A stretch of DNA of 64,000 bases, taken from positions 1-64,000 of the forward strand of contig JBNKHI010000003.1 in NCBI GenBank assembly GCA_050290265.1, given 5' to 3'. Below the pieces are notes generated by a model, which saw only the letters and a list, made by a program, of their open reading frames with translations, did not search any database and was not told the origin of the DNA. Position numbers and translations under genes: made by a program. Within the stretch, counting starts at the first letter, position 1. Each line of letters starts with the position of its first letter. Below, piece after piece: positions 7,925 through 16,417 of the stretch. This DNA is from JBNKFV01 sp050290265. Lineage in GTDB: Bacteria; Pseudomonadota; Gammaproteobacteria; Pseudomonadales; Cellvibrionaceae.

Positions 7925-9007
7925 ATGAAAGCAAGTATTCTAGAAAAACTAGATGGTCTGATTGATCGTTATGAAGAAGTGTCAGCATTGCTCAGTGATG
8001 CCGGTACTATCGCCAACCAAAATAAATTCCGCGAATTATCAAAAGAGTATGCGGAGCTCGAGCCTGTTGTTAAAGCCTATGAGCAGTACCGAACGGTATT
8101 GTCGGATATTGAAGAGGCCCGCCAGTTAATGAAAGACGGCGACAGCGATATGCGAGAAATGGCGGAAGAGGAGCTGAAATCCGCACAGGAAAAAATAGAG
8201 CCGTTAGAAGTAGATCTGCAAAAACTGCTGTTGCCGAAAGATCCCAACGATGAGAAAAATGTGTTTCTGGAAATTCGTGCCGGAACGGGTGGCGACGAAG
8301 CTGCTATTTTCTCCGGCGATCTGCTGCGTATGTATTCCAAATATGCGGAGACTCGCGGTTGGAAAATTGAATTACTCAGCGCCAGTGATGGTGAACATGG
8401 TGGTTATAAGGAGGTGATTACCCGTGTTGTGGGGCAAGGCGTTTACTCGCAATTGAAATTTGAATCGGGAGCGCATCGCGTACAGCGTGTGCCGGAAACC
8501 GAATCGCAAGGGCGTATTCACACGTCTGCATGCACGGTGGCCGTCATGCCAGAGGCTGATGAGACAGAAGAGGTCGCTATTAACAAAGCGGATTTGCGTA
8601 TTGATACCTTTCGCGCAAGTGGCGCGGGTGGACAGCACGTTAACAAAACAGACTCAGCGATTCGTATCGTGCACATTCCTACGGGCATTGTGGTTGAGTG
8701 CCAGGACGAGCGTTCACAGCATAAAAACCGTGCGCGTGCCATGTCGTTATTGGCCGCTAAATTAAAAAGTGGTGTCGAAGATAAGGCCGCCCAAGAGTTG
8801 GCCGATGAGCGTCGAAGCCTTGTGGGTAGTGGCGATCGGTCCGAGCGTATTCGCACTTATAATTATCCGCAGGGCCGCGTTACCGATCACCGCATCAACC
8901 TGACCCTCTACAAACTGAATGAGGTGATGGAAGGTGCTTTGGATGAAGCTGTTGGGCCGCTCGTGAATGAATACCAGGCTGATCAATTGGCGGCGTTAAG
9001 TCGTTAA
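7925..9007 (+). CDS. prfA: peptide chain release factor 1
   Basis: RF1 recognises UAA and UAG stop codons and triggers peptide release. The 360-residue product has the catalytic GGQ at residues 235-237 within GAGGQHVNKTDSA. The codon-recognition tripeptide region reads RVPETESQGRIHTSACTVAV, with PET where PxT is conserved. The Gln of GGQ is the substrate methylated by PrmC, encoded 26 bp downstream. About 170 bp separate it from hemA. Confidence 0.97.
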   Translation: MKASILEKLDGLIDRYEEVSALLSDAGTIANQNKFRELSKEYAELEPVVKAYEQYRTVLSDIEEARQLMKDGDSDMREMAEEELKSAQEKIEPLEVDLQKLLLPKDPNDEKNVFLEIRAGTGGDEAAIFSGDLLRMYSKYAETRGWKIELLSASDGEHGGYKEVITRVVGQGVYSQLKFESGAHRVQRVPETESQGRIHTSACTVAVMPEADETEEVAINKADLRIDTFRASGAGGQHVNKTDSAIRIVHIPTGIVVECQDERSQHKNRARAMSLLAAKLKSGVEDKAAQELADERRSLVGSGDRSERIRTYNYPQGRVTDHRINLTLYKLNEVMEGALDEAVGPLVNEYQADQLAALSR

Positions 9008-9033
9008 TTTGTCGTCGGTAGAAGTGGTAATTT

Positions 9034-9885
9034 ATGCAGACCATTAAGGCGTGTATACAGCAGTCTATTGACCTGGCGGACGTGAGTGATTCGCCACGAC
9101 TGGATGTTGAATTGCTGTTGGCCTGGGTACTCGATAAAGACCGGACCTTTTTATTTACCTGGCCCGACAAAGAACTCACGAGCGCGCAGCAACAAGCCTT
9201 CAGTGTAGCACTGGAGCGGCGTAAGGCGGGCGAACCGATCGCTTATATCGTCGGTTTTCGCGACTTCTGGAGCCTCCGTCTAAAAGTGAATGCAAGTACG
9301 TTAATCCCCAGGCCGGAAACTGAATTGTTGGTTGAGTTGGTGCTGGATCGGTTGCAAAAACCGGTGGCCACGGTAATGGATTTGGGTACTGGTACGGGGG
9401 CTGTGGCCTTGGCTATTGCCAGTGAGAGACCCAGCTGGCAGGTGACAGCCTGCGATGTCATGCCGGCAGCGGTGGCCTTGGCGGAAGAGAACCGTTTAGC
9501 AAACAAGATTGCCAATGTTAACGTTTTGCACAGCGATTGGTATGCAGCACTGGGCACGCAGGCATTCGATGTGATTGTGAGTAACCCGCCGTATATTGAT
9601 GCTAATGATGTGCATTTGGATGAAGGCGATGTGCGTTTTGAACCGCGCTCGGCCTTAGTAGCTTCTGAGCAGGGGCTGGCGGATATTCGAATCATTATCG
9701 AACAGGGGCGACTGCATCTGGTTCCCGGTGGTTGGATAGCGATAGAGCATGGCTATGAGCAGGCGCAGGCGGTACAGGCCATCTTTCGGGATGCGGGCTT
9801 CACGGACATAGAAAGTGTGCGCGACCTCGCCGGGCATGAGAGAGTCACTTTAGGTCATTTTGCTGGAATTAGCTTAGCTGGTTAA
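9034..9885 (+). CDS. prmC: protein-(glutamine-N5) methyltransferase, release factor-specific
   Basis: PrmC methylates the GGQ glutamine of RF1 and RF2 with S-adenosylmethionine. The 283 residues show an N-terminal helical domain, the linker IPRPETELLVELVL, the SAM-binding MDLGTGTGAVALAIASE, and the catalytic NPPY at residues 184-187 (VSNPPYIDAND). It directly follows prfA, its substrate gene, an arrangement conserved through the gammaproteobacteria. Confidence 0.97.
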   Translation: MQTIKACIQQSIDLADVSDSPRLDVELLLAWVLDKDRTFLFTWPDKELTSAQQQAFSVALERRKAGEPIAYIVGFRDFWSLRLKVNASTLIPRPETELLVELVLDRLQKPVATVMDLGTGTGAVALAIASERPSWQVTACDVMPAAVALAEENRLANKIANVNVLHSDWYAALGTQAFDVIVSNPPYIDANDVHLDEGDVRFEPRSALVASEQGLADIRIIIEQGRLHLVPGGWIAIEHGYEQAQAVQAIFRDAGFTDIESVRDLAGHERVTLGHFAGISLAG

Positions 9886-9935
9886 AACACCGGTCGGCTG
9901 AGAACTGGCTGGCCGTTAATTGCTGGACCGTTTAC

Positions 9936-10685
9936 ATGATGAATGATGATCAACTGTTACGATACAGTCGCCAGATTATGTTGCCGGACGTGGATATTGC
10001 TGGCCAAGAGGCCTTGTTGTCTGCTCATGTAGTCGTGGTAGGTATCGGGGGGCTGGGTTGCCCTGCGGCCCTGTACTTGGCCGCCGCGGGCGTTGGCAAG
10101 CTGACGTTGGTGGACAATGATCAGGTTGAATTGTCCAACCTGCAACGGCAAATTGCGCACAGTTCCAGCAAGCTTGGGGCCGCCAAAGTTGATTCCGCAG
10201 CCGAGCGTATCCAGTCTCTTAACTCAGACGTAACGGTGCACACGTATCCCCAGTATTGGGATGTCGAACTCGCGCAAACCTTGCTTGATAGCGCCACGCT
10301 TGTGTTGGATTGCACAGACAATTTGGCAACACGCCTGGCCTTAAATAGCCAGTGTTACGCTTCTAAAACGCCGCTGGTTTCTGGTGCTGCCATTGGTTTA
10401 GAGGGGCAGCTCAGTGTTTTTGATTTTCGCCAGAGGCAGACGCCTTGTTATCAATGTTTGTATACCTGTGACGATGGTGAGGATCTAACGTGTGCCGCCA
10501 ATGGCATATTGGCGCCGGTAGTGGGGGTGATTGGGGCGATGCAGGCATTGGAAGCGCTCAAACTTATTGTGGGGTTTGGTCAATGCCTGAATGGGAGACT
10601 GTTAATACTGGACGCTAAGTACCTGCAATGGCGGGAACTACAATTGCAAAAGCGTAGCGACTGCCCTGTTTGCGCAGGCCAGTAG
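9936..10685 (+). CDS. moeB: MoeB/ThiF-family sulfur-carrier adenylyltransferase
   Basis: Members of this E1-like family adenylate the C-terminal Gly of MoaD or ThiS for molybdopterin or thiamine synthesis. The 249-residue protein has the nucleotide-binding GIGGLGCPAALYLAAAGVG, the LSNLQRQ motif with its Arg finger, DCTDN, and paired zinc cysteines (CYQC and CPVC near the C-terminus). No rhodanese domain is present. The position after prmC is where Pseudomonas moeB sits. Whether MoaD or ThiS is the partner cannot be decided from sequence alone. Two adjacent ATGs (9936 and 9939) are possible starts. Confidence 0.85.
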   Translation: MMNDDQLLRYSRQIMLPDVDIAGQEALLSAHVVVVGIGGLGCPAALYLAAAGVGKLTLVDNDQVELSNLQRQIAHSSSKLGAAKVDSAAERIQSLNSDVTVHTYPQYWDVELAQTLLDSATLVLDCTDNLATRLALNSQCYASKTPLVSGAAIGLEGQLSVFDFRQRQTPCYQCLYTCDDGEDLTCAANGILAPVVGVIGAMQALEALKLIVGFGQCLNGRLLILDAKYLQWRELQLQKRSDCPVCAGQ

Positions 10686-10713
10686 GGCAATGTCGTACAT
10701 TTTTTGACAAGCG

Positions 10714-10722
10714 TGCTATACT
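10714..10722 (+). promoter_or_regulatory. possible extended -10 promoter of the helicase gene
   Basis: TGC followed by TATACT (10717-10722) resembles an extended -10 element about 35 bp before the coding start of the helicase gene. No good -35 is seen at the right distance, so this is tentative. Confidence 0.35.
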
Positions 10723-10756
10723 CTGGCGCTTATTTTAGCGGCGCCGGAGCCTGACA

Positions 10757-12265
10757 TTGATTGGTAAATTTCTAAAAAAACTTTCTTCAAAAAACACTTC
10801 TTCAGATGCAGCTTCAGCATCCAAAGGCAAAGCCCAATCGGGCCCTTCTGTCAGCGCCAAACAACACTCCACCGGTAAAGACTCTGATCATCGATCTGGC
10901 CACAAGGCTGCTCGCGCTCGCAATACCAAGCGCGGTCAGTCAACGCCCAAAGTTAAAGCGCCAGAGTGGGATGTTAGCCAGTTTCCTGTGCCAGAAGTGG
11001 AGGGAAAAGTCCGCTTTCATGATTTAGATTTGGATCCGCGCGTTATGCACGCGATTGCTGATCTGGGATTCGAATATTGCTCGCCGATTCAAGGGCAGTC
11101 ATTACCTTTTGCATTGAAGGGCAACGATGTGCTGGGCAAAGCGCAAACGGGCACCGGTAAGACCGCGGCATTCCTGATTGCGATTATCAGTGATCTGTTG
11201 AAAAACCCTATTGCAGGCGAACGTTTTGCGGGAGAAGCCCGAGCGCTGATTATTGCTCCCACTCGTGAGCTGGTTATTCAAATCGCTGAAGACGCCAAAG
11301 CATTGGTTAAACATACTGATTTAACCGTGCACACACTGGTTGGTGGTATGGACTACGAAAAACAGCAGAAGCATTTGCAAAATGATTTGGTTGATATTCT
11401 AGTCGCAACCCCAGGTCGTTTATTGGACTTTTGTGGCAATCGTGATGTGCATCTCGATGAGATAGAGTTTCTGGTGATTGATGAAGCTGACCGCATGTTA
11501 GACATGGGCTTTATTCCTCAAGTGAAGCGTATTGTTCGCGCGGCTCCACCGAAGACGCATCGTCAAACGTTGCTGTTTTCAGCTACGTTTACCCAGGATG
11601 TTTTAAATCTTGCAGAACAATGGATGTTGAATGCCGTTACGGTAGAAATTGAATCGACTTCCGTGACAACGGATATGGTGGAGCAGCACATCTACTTAGG
11701 TGCCGCCGATGAAAAGTTCACTATGCTTTACAATATCCTTCATCAAGATGATGTTGAGAGCATGATTCTTTTTGCCAACCGTCGCGACGAGTGTCGGCGT
11801 TTGCATGCGCGCTTAGAAGCGCATGGTTTTAAAGCAGGTTTATTATCAGGTGAAATAGCCCAAAATCGCCGCGTCAAAACTCTGGATGCATTTAAGTCTG
11901 GCGCGATAAAAGTGTTGGTTGCCACCGATGTGGCGGGCCGAGGCATTCACATTGATGGTATCAGCCATGTAGTGAATTTCACCTTGCCTGATGAGCCAGA
12001 AGATTACGTGCACCGTATAGGTCGTACCGGGCGTGCCGGTAAAAATGGTATTTCGATCAGTTTTGCCTGCGAGGATGATGCCTTCCGTTTGATGCCTATT
12101 CAGGAGATGGTGGGCGAAAAACTGAAGTGCGAACAACCACCCGAACATTTGTTAGTGCCAGAACCTAAAGTGCATGTGCCGCGCGAAAAACGCGATTCTT
12201 CACGGTCATCCGGTAATAATAGTCGCCATTCTTCCAATCGCGGACGCTCTGGTGGTCGCCGCTGA
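10757..12265 (+). CDS. rhlB: DEAD-box ATP-dependent RNA helicase, RhlB-like
   Basis: RhlB-type helicases unwind RNA and in E. coli assist RNase E in the degradosome. The core has the Q motif FEYCSPIQGQSLP, Walker A AQTGTGKT, PTRELVIQ, DEAD in VIDEADRMLD, SAT, and HRIGRTGR. A basic, Ser/Lys-rich N-terminal extension of about 80 residues and an Arg/Ser/Gly-rich tail flank it. The first ATG (11045) would cut into the helicase core, so a TTG start at 10757 is chosen; it has a GGAG ribosome-binding site about 8 nt upstream. RhlB versus another DEAD-box paralogue is assigned by similarity of the core. Confidence 0.85.
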   Translation: MIGKFLKKLSSKNTSSDAASASKGKAQSGPSVSAKQHSTGKDSDHRSGHKAARARNTKRGQSTPKVKAPEWDVSQFPVPEVEGKVRFHDLDLDPRVMHAIADLGFEYCSPIQGQSLPFALKGNDVLGKAQTGTGKTAAFLIAIISDLLKNPIAGERFAGEARALIIAPTRELVIQIAEDAKALVKHTDLTVHTLVGGMDYEKQQKHLQNDLVDILVATPGRLLDFCGNRDVHLDEIEFLVIDEADRMLDMGFIPQVKRIVRAAPPKTHRQTLLFSATFTQDVLNLAEQWMLNAVTVEIESTSVTTDMVEQHIYLGAADEKFTMLYNILHQDDVESMILFANRRDECRRLHARLEAHGFKAGLLSGEIAQNRRVKTLDAFKSGAIKVLVATDVAGRGIHIDGISHVVNFTLPDEPEDYVHRIGRTGRAGKNGISISFACEDDAFRLMPIQEMVGEKLKCEQPPEHLLVPEPKVHVPREKRDSSRSSGNNSRHSSNRGRSGGRR

Positions 12266-12398
12266 TCAGGCGAGTAGCCCATTCTTCAAGTCACGGTTAT
12301 TCTTATAGACTGAGTAACCGTAAGATCTAAGTGTTTCTAAACGTTCTACAATACAAATAATAAGAGCCTTCGTTGCCATAAACCTTTAAAGGTAGAGT

Positions 12399-13658
12399 AT
12401 GAAAAAAGTCTTGATTGTAGAAGATAGTCCATTAGTGATGAAAGTCATTCGGCATGTCGCTTCTGCAGAGCTTAACTTTGAACCTATCTATGCCACTAGT
12501 TTTAAAGCAGCTAAAGACCTTCATTCTGAATATCAGCATGACCTGTTTGCCGCACTGGTTGATTTGAATTTGCCTGATGCTCCTGATGGAGAGGTGGTAG
12601 ATTACATGTTGCAGCAACAAGTACCGACCGTCGTCTTGACCGGAAGCTTTGATGAGCAGCGGCGTGATGCCTTGTACGCGAAAGGGATAGTGGACTACGT
12701 TACGAAAGAGGGACGCTATTCATACAGCTATGCTGTCAATCTTATTAACCGCTTGCATACTAATCAGTCGGTCAAGATTTTAGTGGTCGATGATTCTCAA
12801 ACTTCCCGCGAATTTATCGCAAGCTTACTGCGTCAGCATTTGTTTACAGTCGTTACTGCCACAAATGGTATTGATGCTATTCGGGTATTGTTGGATAACC
12901 CCGACATAAAACTGCTTATCACTGACTACAATATGCCGCAAATGGACGGTTTTGAATTGGTGCGTAATCTTCGCCATAAGTATGAGAAGTCAGACTTAGT
13001 GATTATCGGTTTGTCGGCAGAAGGTGACAGTTCTTTGTCCGCGCGTTTTATTAAAAATGGGGCGAATGATTTTCTTGCAAAGCCTTTCAATCACGAAGAA
13101 TTTCACTGCCGTATCATGCACAACGTCGAGTCGCTGCAGTTAATTGCGAGTATTCGCGATGCTGCAAACAGGGATCCATTGACTGGCATTTATAATCGGC
13201 ATTATTTTTATGGGCAGGGTGAAAAGTATTATGCCCGTGCTAAGCAGGAGGGCTCATTGCTGGCTGCTGCGGTTATCGATATTGATAATTTCAAGCAGTT
13301 AAATGATAACTATGGTCATGAAGTTGGTGATGTGGTGTTAAAGTCCGTCGCTGCAAAACTGCAGGAGTCCTTTGCACGTTTCTTGTTGGCTCGTTCCGGT
13401 GGGGAAGAATTTTATGTCTTGCTGCCCGGTCTCGATAATGAAAAGGCCATAGCACTGCTGAGTACCGTGCGAGAATGGATTGCAAGAGAGCCGATAAAAA
13501 TGGACGATGGGGATATTCACGTTACGTTTAGTGGCGGTGTGACCAACAGGTTGGATACCAATCTGGACGCTCAGGTTAATGCGGCCAGTGAGTTGCTAAA
13601 GCGTGCCAAAGATGCCGGACGTAATTTAATTATCGGTGATGACGACGAAGAAGACTAG
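12399..13658 (+). CDS. response regulator with two receiver domains and a GGDEF domain
   Basis: This predicted diguanylate cyclase has two phospho-acceptor domains. REC1 (about residues 1-120) has acidic pocket EDS, phospho-acceptor Asp55 and Lys103. REC2 (about 124-245) has DDS, Asp176 and Lys228. The GGDEF domain (about 255-415) has DPLTGIYNRHYF and active-site GGEEF at 334-338, so c-di-GMP synthesis is expected. The RxxD inhibitory site normally just upstream is absent (the segment reads FARFLLARS). The REC-REC-GGDEF layout resembles PleD of Caulobacter. No kinase gene is adjacent; it probably forms its own unit. Confidence 0.9.
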   Translation: MKKVLIVEDSPLVMKVIRHVASAELNFEPIYATSFKAAKDLHSEYQHDLFAALVDLNLPDAPDGEVVDYMLQQQVPTVVLTGSFDEQRRDALYAKGIVDYVTKEGRYSYSYAVNLINRLHTNQSVKILVVDDSQTSREFIASLLRQHLFTVVTATNGIDAIRVLLDNPDIKLLITDYNMPQMDGFELVRNLRHKYEKSDLVIIGLSAEGDSSLSARFIKNGANDFLAKPFNHEEFHCRIMHNVESLQLIASIRDAANRDPLTGIYNRHYFYGQGEKYYARAKQEGSLLAAAVIDIDNFKQLNDNYGHEVGDVVLKSVAAKLQESFARFLLARSGGEEFYVLLPGLDNEKAIALLSTVREWIAREPIKMDDGDIHVTFSGGVTNRLDTNLDAQVNAASELLKRAKDAGRNLIIGDDDEED

Positions 13659-13680
13659 CATCAAAGTGCTGCTTGATGCT
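13657..13680. terminator. hairpin between convergent GGDEF and cysZ genes
   Basis: AGCATCAA pairs perfectly with TTGATGCT across an 8-nt loop. It sits exactly between the two convergent stop codons, a usual place for a shared terminator. There is no good T-tract, so the function is uncertain. Confidence 0.4.
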
Positions 13681-14522
13681 TAGTTGTCTGGGCCATTTAT
13701 TTCTGCTGGTTTTGATTCGTGAGAAACGTTTTTAGGCGTTTGTAAGTGTTCGGGATCAAATACAAATTGTCCTTTAAAACGCAGATCTTCGAGCCAGAAG
13801 AGGGTTCCTCCCGCAACTGCAGCAGGCATCACAAAAATATTCAATACCGGTACAACCAATCCCGCCATTACTAGCCCGCCCAGTCCCATACTGCTAAACA
13901 GCTGGCTGTGCAGTTGATCGCGTAAATACGAAAAGGGCAGCTTGTTGTTGTCTGCGGGATAGTCGCAGTACTGCAGTGACATGGCCCAGGCTCCCCATAT
14001 CAACGCTAGAAACGGCACTGCAATATTGATAAGCGGGATAAATGACATTAAAAATAGAATGAAAAAAATAGCGATGCCGCGGCTGACGAAGTACCACAGT
14101 TTGACAAGTTCGCGTGCGAGTGTGCGCGCAATGATATGGCCGAAGGATTCAGGTGGTAGTTTATTTCCTGTGACATGCTCTTGAACTTTTTCCGCGAGCA
14201 AACCATAGAAGGGTGCGGCAATAAGATTCGTAAAAGTGCTAAAGCTATAGCCGTAGATGATCAATAATAATGATGCGAATGATCCCCAGAGTAACGTTGT
14301 GATTAAGCCTGTTAGCCATCTCAACCATTGCCAGTCTGGTAGCCAGTTGAGAGCCCAGTCCATCCAGTCGCCAAATATATGCATAAGGTAATAAGTGGCG
14401 ACCGAAAATACCAGGATGTTGATAAGCAGGGGAATAAACAGGAACTTGCGAAAGCCCGGTTTTAACAGTAATGCTGCGCCTCGAAATACGTAGCTTATGC
14501 CTGTAAAGAAGTTTCCCTGCAT
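13680..14522 (-). CDS. cysZ: CysZ/EI24-family inner-membrane protein
   Basis: CysZ is described as a sulfate uptake protein that supports cysteine biosynthesis. The 280-residue product starts MQGNFFTGISYVFRGAALLLKPGFRKFLFIPLLINI, has about four long hydrophobic segments, and contains the family stretches NLIAAPFYGLLAEKVQ and a Tyr-rich LQYCDYPADNNKLPF region. The N-terminus and overall pattern match CysZ. No other sulfur-assimilation genes are nearby. It converges with the GGDEF gene. Confidence 0.85.
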   Translation of the reverse strand: MQGNFFTGISYVFRGAALLLKPGFRKFLFIPLLINILVFSVATYYLMHIFGDWMDWALNWLPDWQWLRWLTGLITTLLWGSFASLLLIIYGYSFSTFTNLIAAPFYGLLAEKVQEHVTGNKLPPESFGHIIARTLARELVKLWYFVSRGIAIFFILFLMSFIPLINIAVPFLALIWGAWAMSLQYCDYPADNNKLPFSYLRDQLHSQLFSSMGLGGLVMAGLVVPVLNIFVMPAAVAGGTLFWLEDLRFKGQFVFDPEHLQTPKNVSHESKPAEINGPDN

Positions 14523-14556
14523 AGTTATCGCTCCTGGCGAGGATTGTTACCGCTAA

Positions 14557-14856
14557 TTATTCAGTTGCACCAGCTGCACTTAATATATCGACATAGTCTT
14601 CAGCAAGGCGATGCTGTTTAACCACTGTCAGGAATGTTTTGCCATCCGGTCCTGGGGCGTTAATGTTGCGGCCACTTTCATTAAAAAAACGAACAAACGT
14701 TGCGAAGTTGTCGGCTTTCATACCTCGGTAGGCTTTTTCCAACAGGTGGTAATCCGCGTCAACGCCCTGTGGTGCATCCAATTCCAGAAAGGTTTTGATG
14801 CGTGCATCGTCAAATGTTTCGCCGAGTACTTTTTGTTTATCTTTCTTTAGTGCCAT
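14557..14856 (-). CDS. conserved hypothetical protein (PA4642-like)
   Basis: A 99-residue soluble protein starting MALKKDKQKVLGETFDDARIKTFLEL, with a conserved LLEKAYRGMKADNFATFVRFF core and the ending GKTFLTVVKQHRLAEDYVDIL. It resembles a small family known in Pseudomonas, recalled as PA4642-like; no function is known. The frame is open a further 16 codons upstream, but that extension runs through the terminator of gatB, and the start at 14856 has an AAGAG ribosome-binding site, so the shorter form is preferred. It is 34 bp upstream of cysZ on the same strand. Confidence 0.7.
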   Translation of the reverse strand: MALKKDKQKVLGETFDDARIKTFLELDAPQGVDADYHLLEKAYRGMKADNFATFVRFFNESGRNINAPGPDGKTFLTVVKQHRLAEDYVDILSAAGATE

Positions 14857-14871
14857 GTTGAATCTCTTGAA

Positions 14872-14899
14872 ATAAAAAGGGGAGTCTACTGCGACTCCC
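14872..14899 (-). terminator. Rho-independent terminator after gatB
   Basis: On the minus strand GGGAGTC, a 6-nt loop and GACTCCC are followed by CTTTTTATTT. It lies about 27 bp past the gatB stop and should end the gatCAB transcript. Confidence 0.8.
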
Positions 14900-14925
14900 A
14901 TCATTTGATATGGATGATTCGCTGT

Positions 14926-16404
14926 TTATAGCAGCGCATTGAGTTTGTTGAGCAAAATGTCGTTGACCGCCTGTGGGTTAGCTTGCCCTTTGGACGCTTT
15001 CATTATCTGACCAACGAAATAACCCAGCATTTTAGGCCGCTTACTTTCATCGGCGGTACGATAGTTCTCTACCTGTTTTGGGCTATTGGCGATAACGTCG
15101 TCGACCATTTTTTCCAAGGCGCCAGTATCTGAAACCTGTTTTAAGCCCTTGCTGTCGATAACCGCATCGGCACTTTCACCTTCACCATTCCACAATGCTT
15201 CAAATACTTGTTTGGCAATTTTACTGGAAATAGTGCCGTCTTTGATGCGAGTGATAACGCCGGCAAGTTGCGTAGCGCTGATAGGGGCGTGTTGAATAAA
15301 GCGTTCTTCAGCATTTAAGCGTGCCGCAACGTCACCCATCATCCAGTTGGCAGCGAGTTTTGCGTCGCCACAGTTTTCGACCACCGCTTCAAAAAATGTC
15401 GAGGTGGCGGCNNNNNNNNNNGCTTCTTCGCTGAGTATTTCGGCGTCGTATTCTGATAAGCCATAATTGTCGATAAATCTTGCTTTGCGTTCTTCTGGAA
15501 GTTCCGGCATACCTTTGCGCACGGCGTCGATATAGTCGTCGTCGAAAACAACGGGCAAAAGATCCGGGCATGGGAAGTAACGATAGTCGTTGGCTTCTTC
15601 TTTAGAGCGCATTGAGCGCGCCGTTCTGGTGTCACCGTTGTACAGGCGCGTTTCCTGAATAATAGTGCCGCCATCTTCTATTACGTCAATTTGACGCTCT
15701 ACTTCCATGGCGATAGCTTCTTCCATAAAGCGGAAGGAGTTCAGGTTTTTTGTTTCGGTGCGTGTGCCGAGCTTGTCTTCACCTTTTGGGCGCACAGAAA
15801 TATTAACGTCGAAGCGCATAGATCCTTGGGACATTTCACCATCGCAAATGCCCAGTGATGTCACAATACCGTGCAGCTTTTTAGCAAAGGCAACGGCTTC
15901 TTCAGCGCTGCGCATGTCAGGTTCGGAGACGATTTCGATCAGCGGGGTTCCTGCACGGTTCAAGTCGATACCCGACATCCCATGACCTTCAAGGAAAGCC
16001 AGGTCGTGCTGTGACTTTCCTGCATCTTCTTCCAGGTGCGCATGGTGAATGCGTATGCGTTTTTGTTCGCCATTAGCCAATTGAATATCCACATGGCCAG
16101 GGCCGACAATGGGCTTGTCCAACTGTGTGGTTTGATAGCCTTTGGGTAAATCCGGGTAGAAATAATTTTTCCGTTCGAAGACGGAGGTCTTCGCGATTTC
16201 GGCATCGATAGCCAGACCGAACATAATGGCATAGCGAAAAGCCTGTTCGTTGGCGACCGGTAACGTGCCTGGCATTGCCAAGTCAACCGCGCTTGCCTGG
16301 GTGTTGGGTTCTGCACCAAAGGCGGTGCTTGAACCGGAGAATATTTTTGATTTGGTGGCCAGTTGCACATGCACTTCCAGGCCGATAACCGTTTCCCATT
16401 GCAT
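14926..16404 (-). CDS. gatB: Asp-tRNA(Asn)/Glu-tRNA(Gln) amidotransferase subunit B
   Basis: GatB binds the mischarged tRNA and phosphorylates the Glu or Asp carboxyl in the GatCAB complex, which makes Gln-tRNA or Asn-tRNA. The product starts MQWETVIGLEVHVQLATKSKIFSGSS; a longer frame upstream overlaps gatA and is not needed. Motifs include the GLEVHVQL core, DLNRAGTPLIEIVSEPDM, and a C-terminal YqeY-like domain ending KANPQAVNDILLNKLNALL. The length is about 492 codons, but ten Ns at 15412-15421 interrupt the sequence between AEILSEE and TSTFFEAVV. The frame is kept across them, so the gene is probably intact and the gap is an assembly artefact. Confidence 0.93.
   Translation of the reverse strand: MQWETVIGLEVHVQLATKSKIFSGSSTAFGAEPNTQASAVDLAMPGTLPVANEQAFRYAIMFGLAIDAEIAKTSVFERKNYFYPDLPKGYQTTQLDKPIVGPGHVDIQLANGEQKRIRIHHAHLEEDAGKSQHDLAFLEGHGMSGIDLNRAGTPLIEIVSEPDMRSAEEAVAFAKKLHGIVTSLGICDGEMSQGSMRFDVNISVRPKGEDKLGTRTETKNLNSFRFMEEAIAMEVERQIDVIEDGGTIIQETRLYNGDTRTARSMRSKEEANDYRYFPCPDLLPVVFDDDYIDAVRKGMPELPEERKARFIDNYGLSEYDAEILSEEXXXXAATSTFFEAVVENCGDAKLAANWMMGDVAARLNAEERFIQHAPISATQLAGVITRIKDGTISSKIAKQVFEALWNGEGESADAVIDSKGLKQVSDTGALEKMVDDVIANSPKQVENYRTADESKRPKMLGYFVGQIMKASKGQANPQAVNDILLNKLNALL
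15412..15421. other. assembly gap (10 Ns) inside gatB
   Basis: Ten undetermined bases lie in the middle of gatB. Flanking protein sequence stays in the same frame. The true length of the gap may differ from ten, since round-number runs are often placeholders. Up to four residues are unknown. Confidence 0.99.
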
Positions 16405-16417
16405 TGTTAATGCCCTC

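Noticed and set aside
8372..8856. Antisense open frames in prfA
   Set aside because: Shadow frames of a conserved gene with no features of their own.
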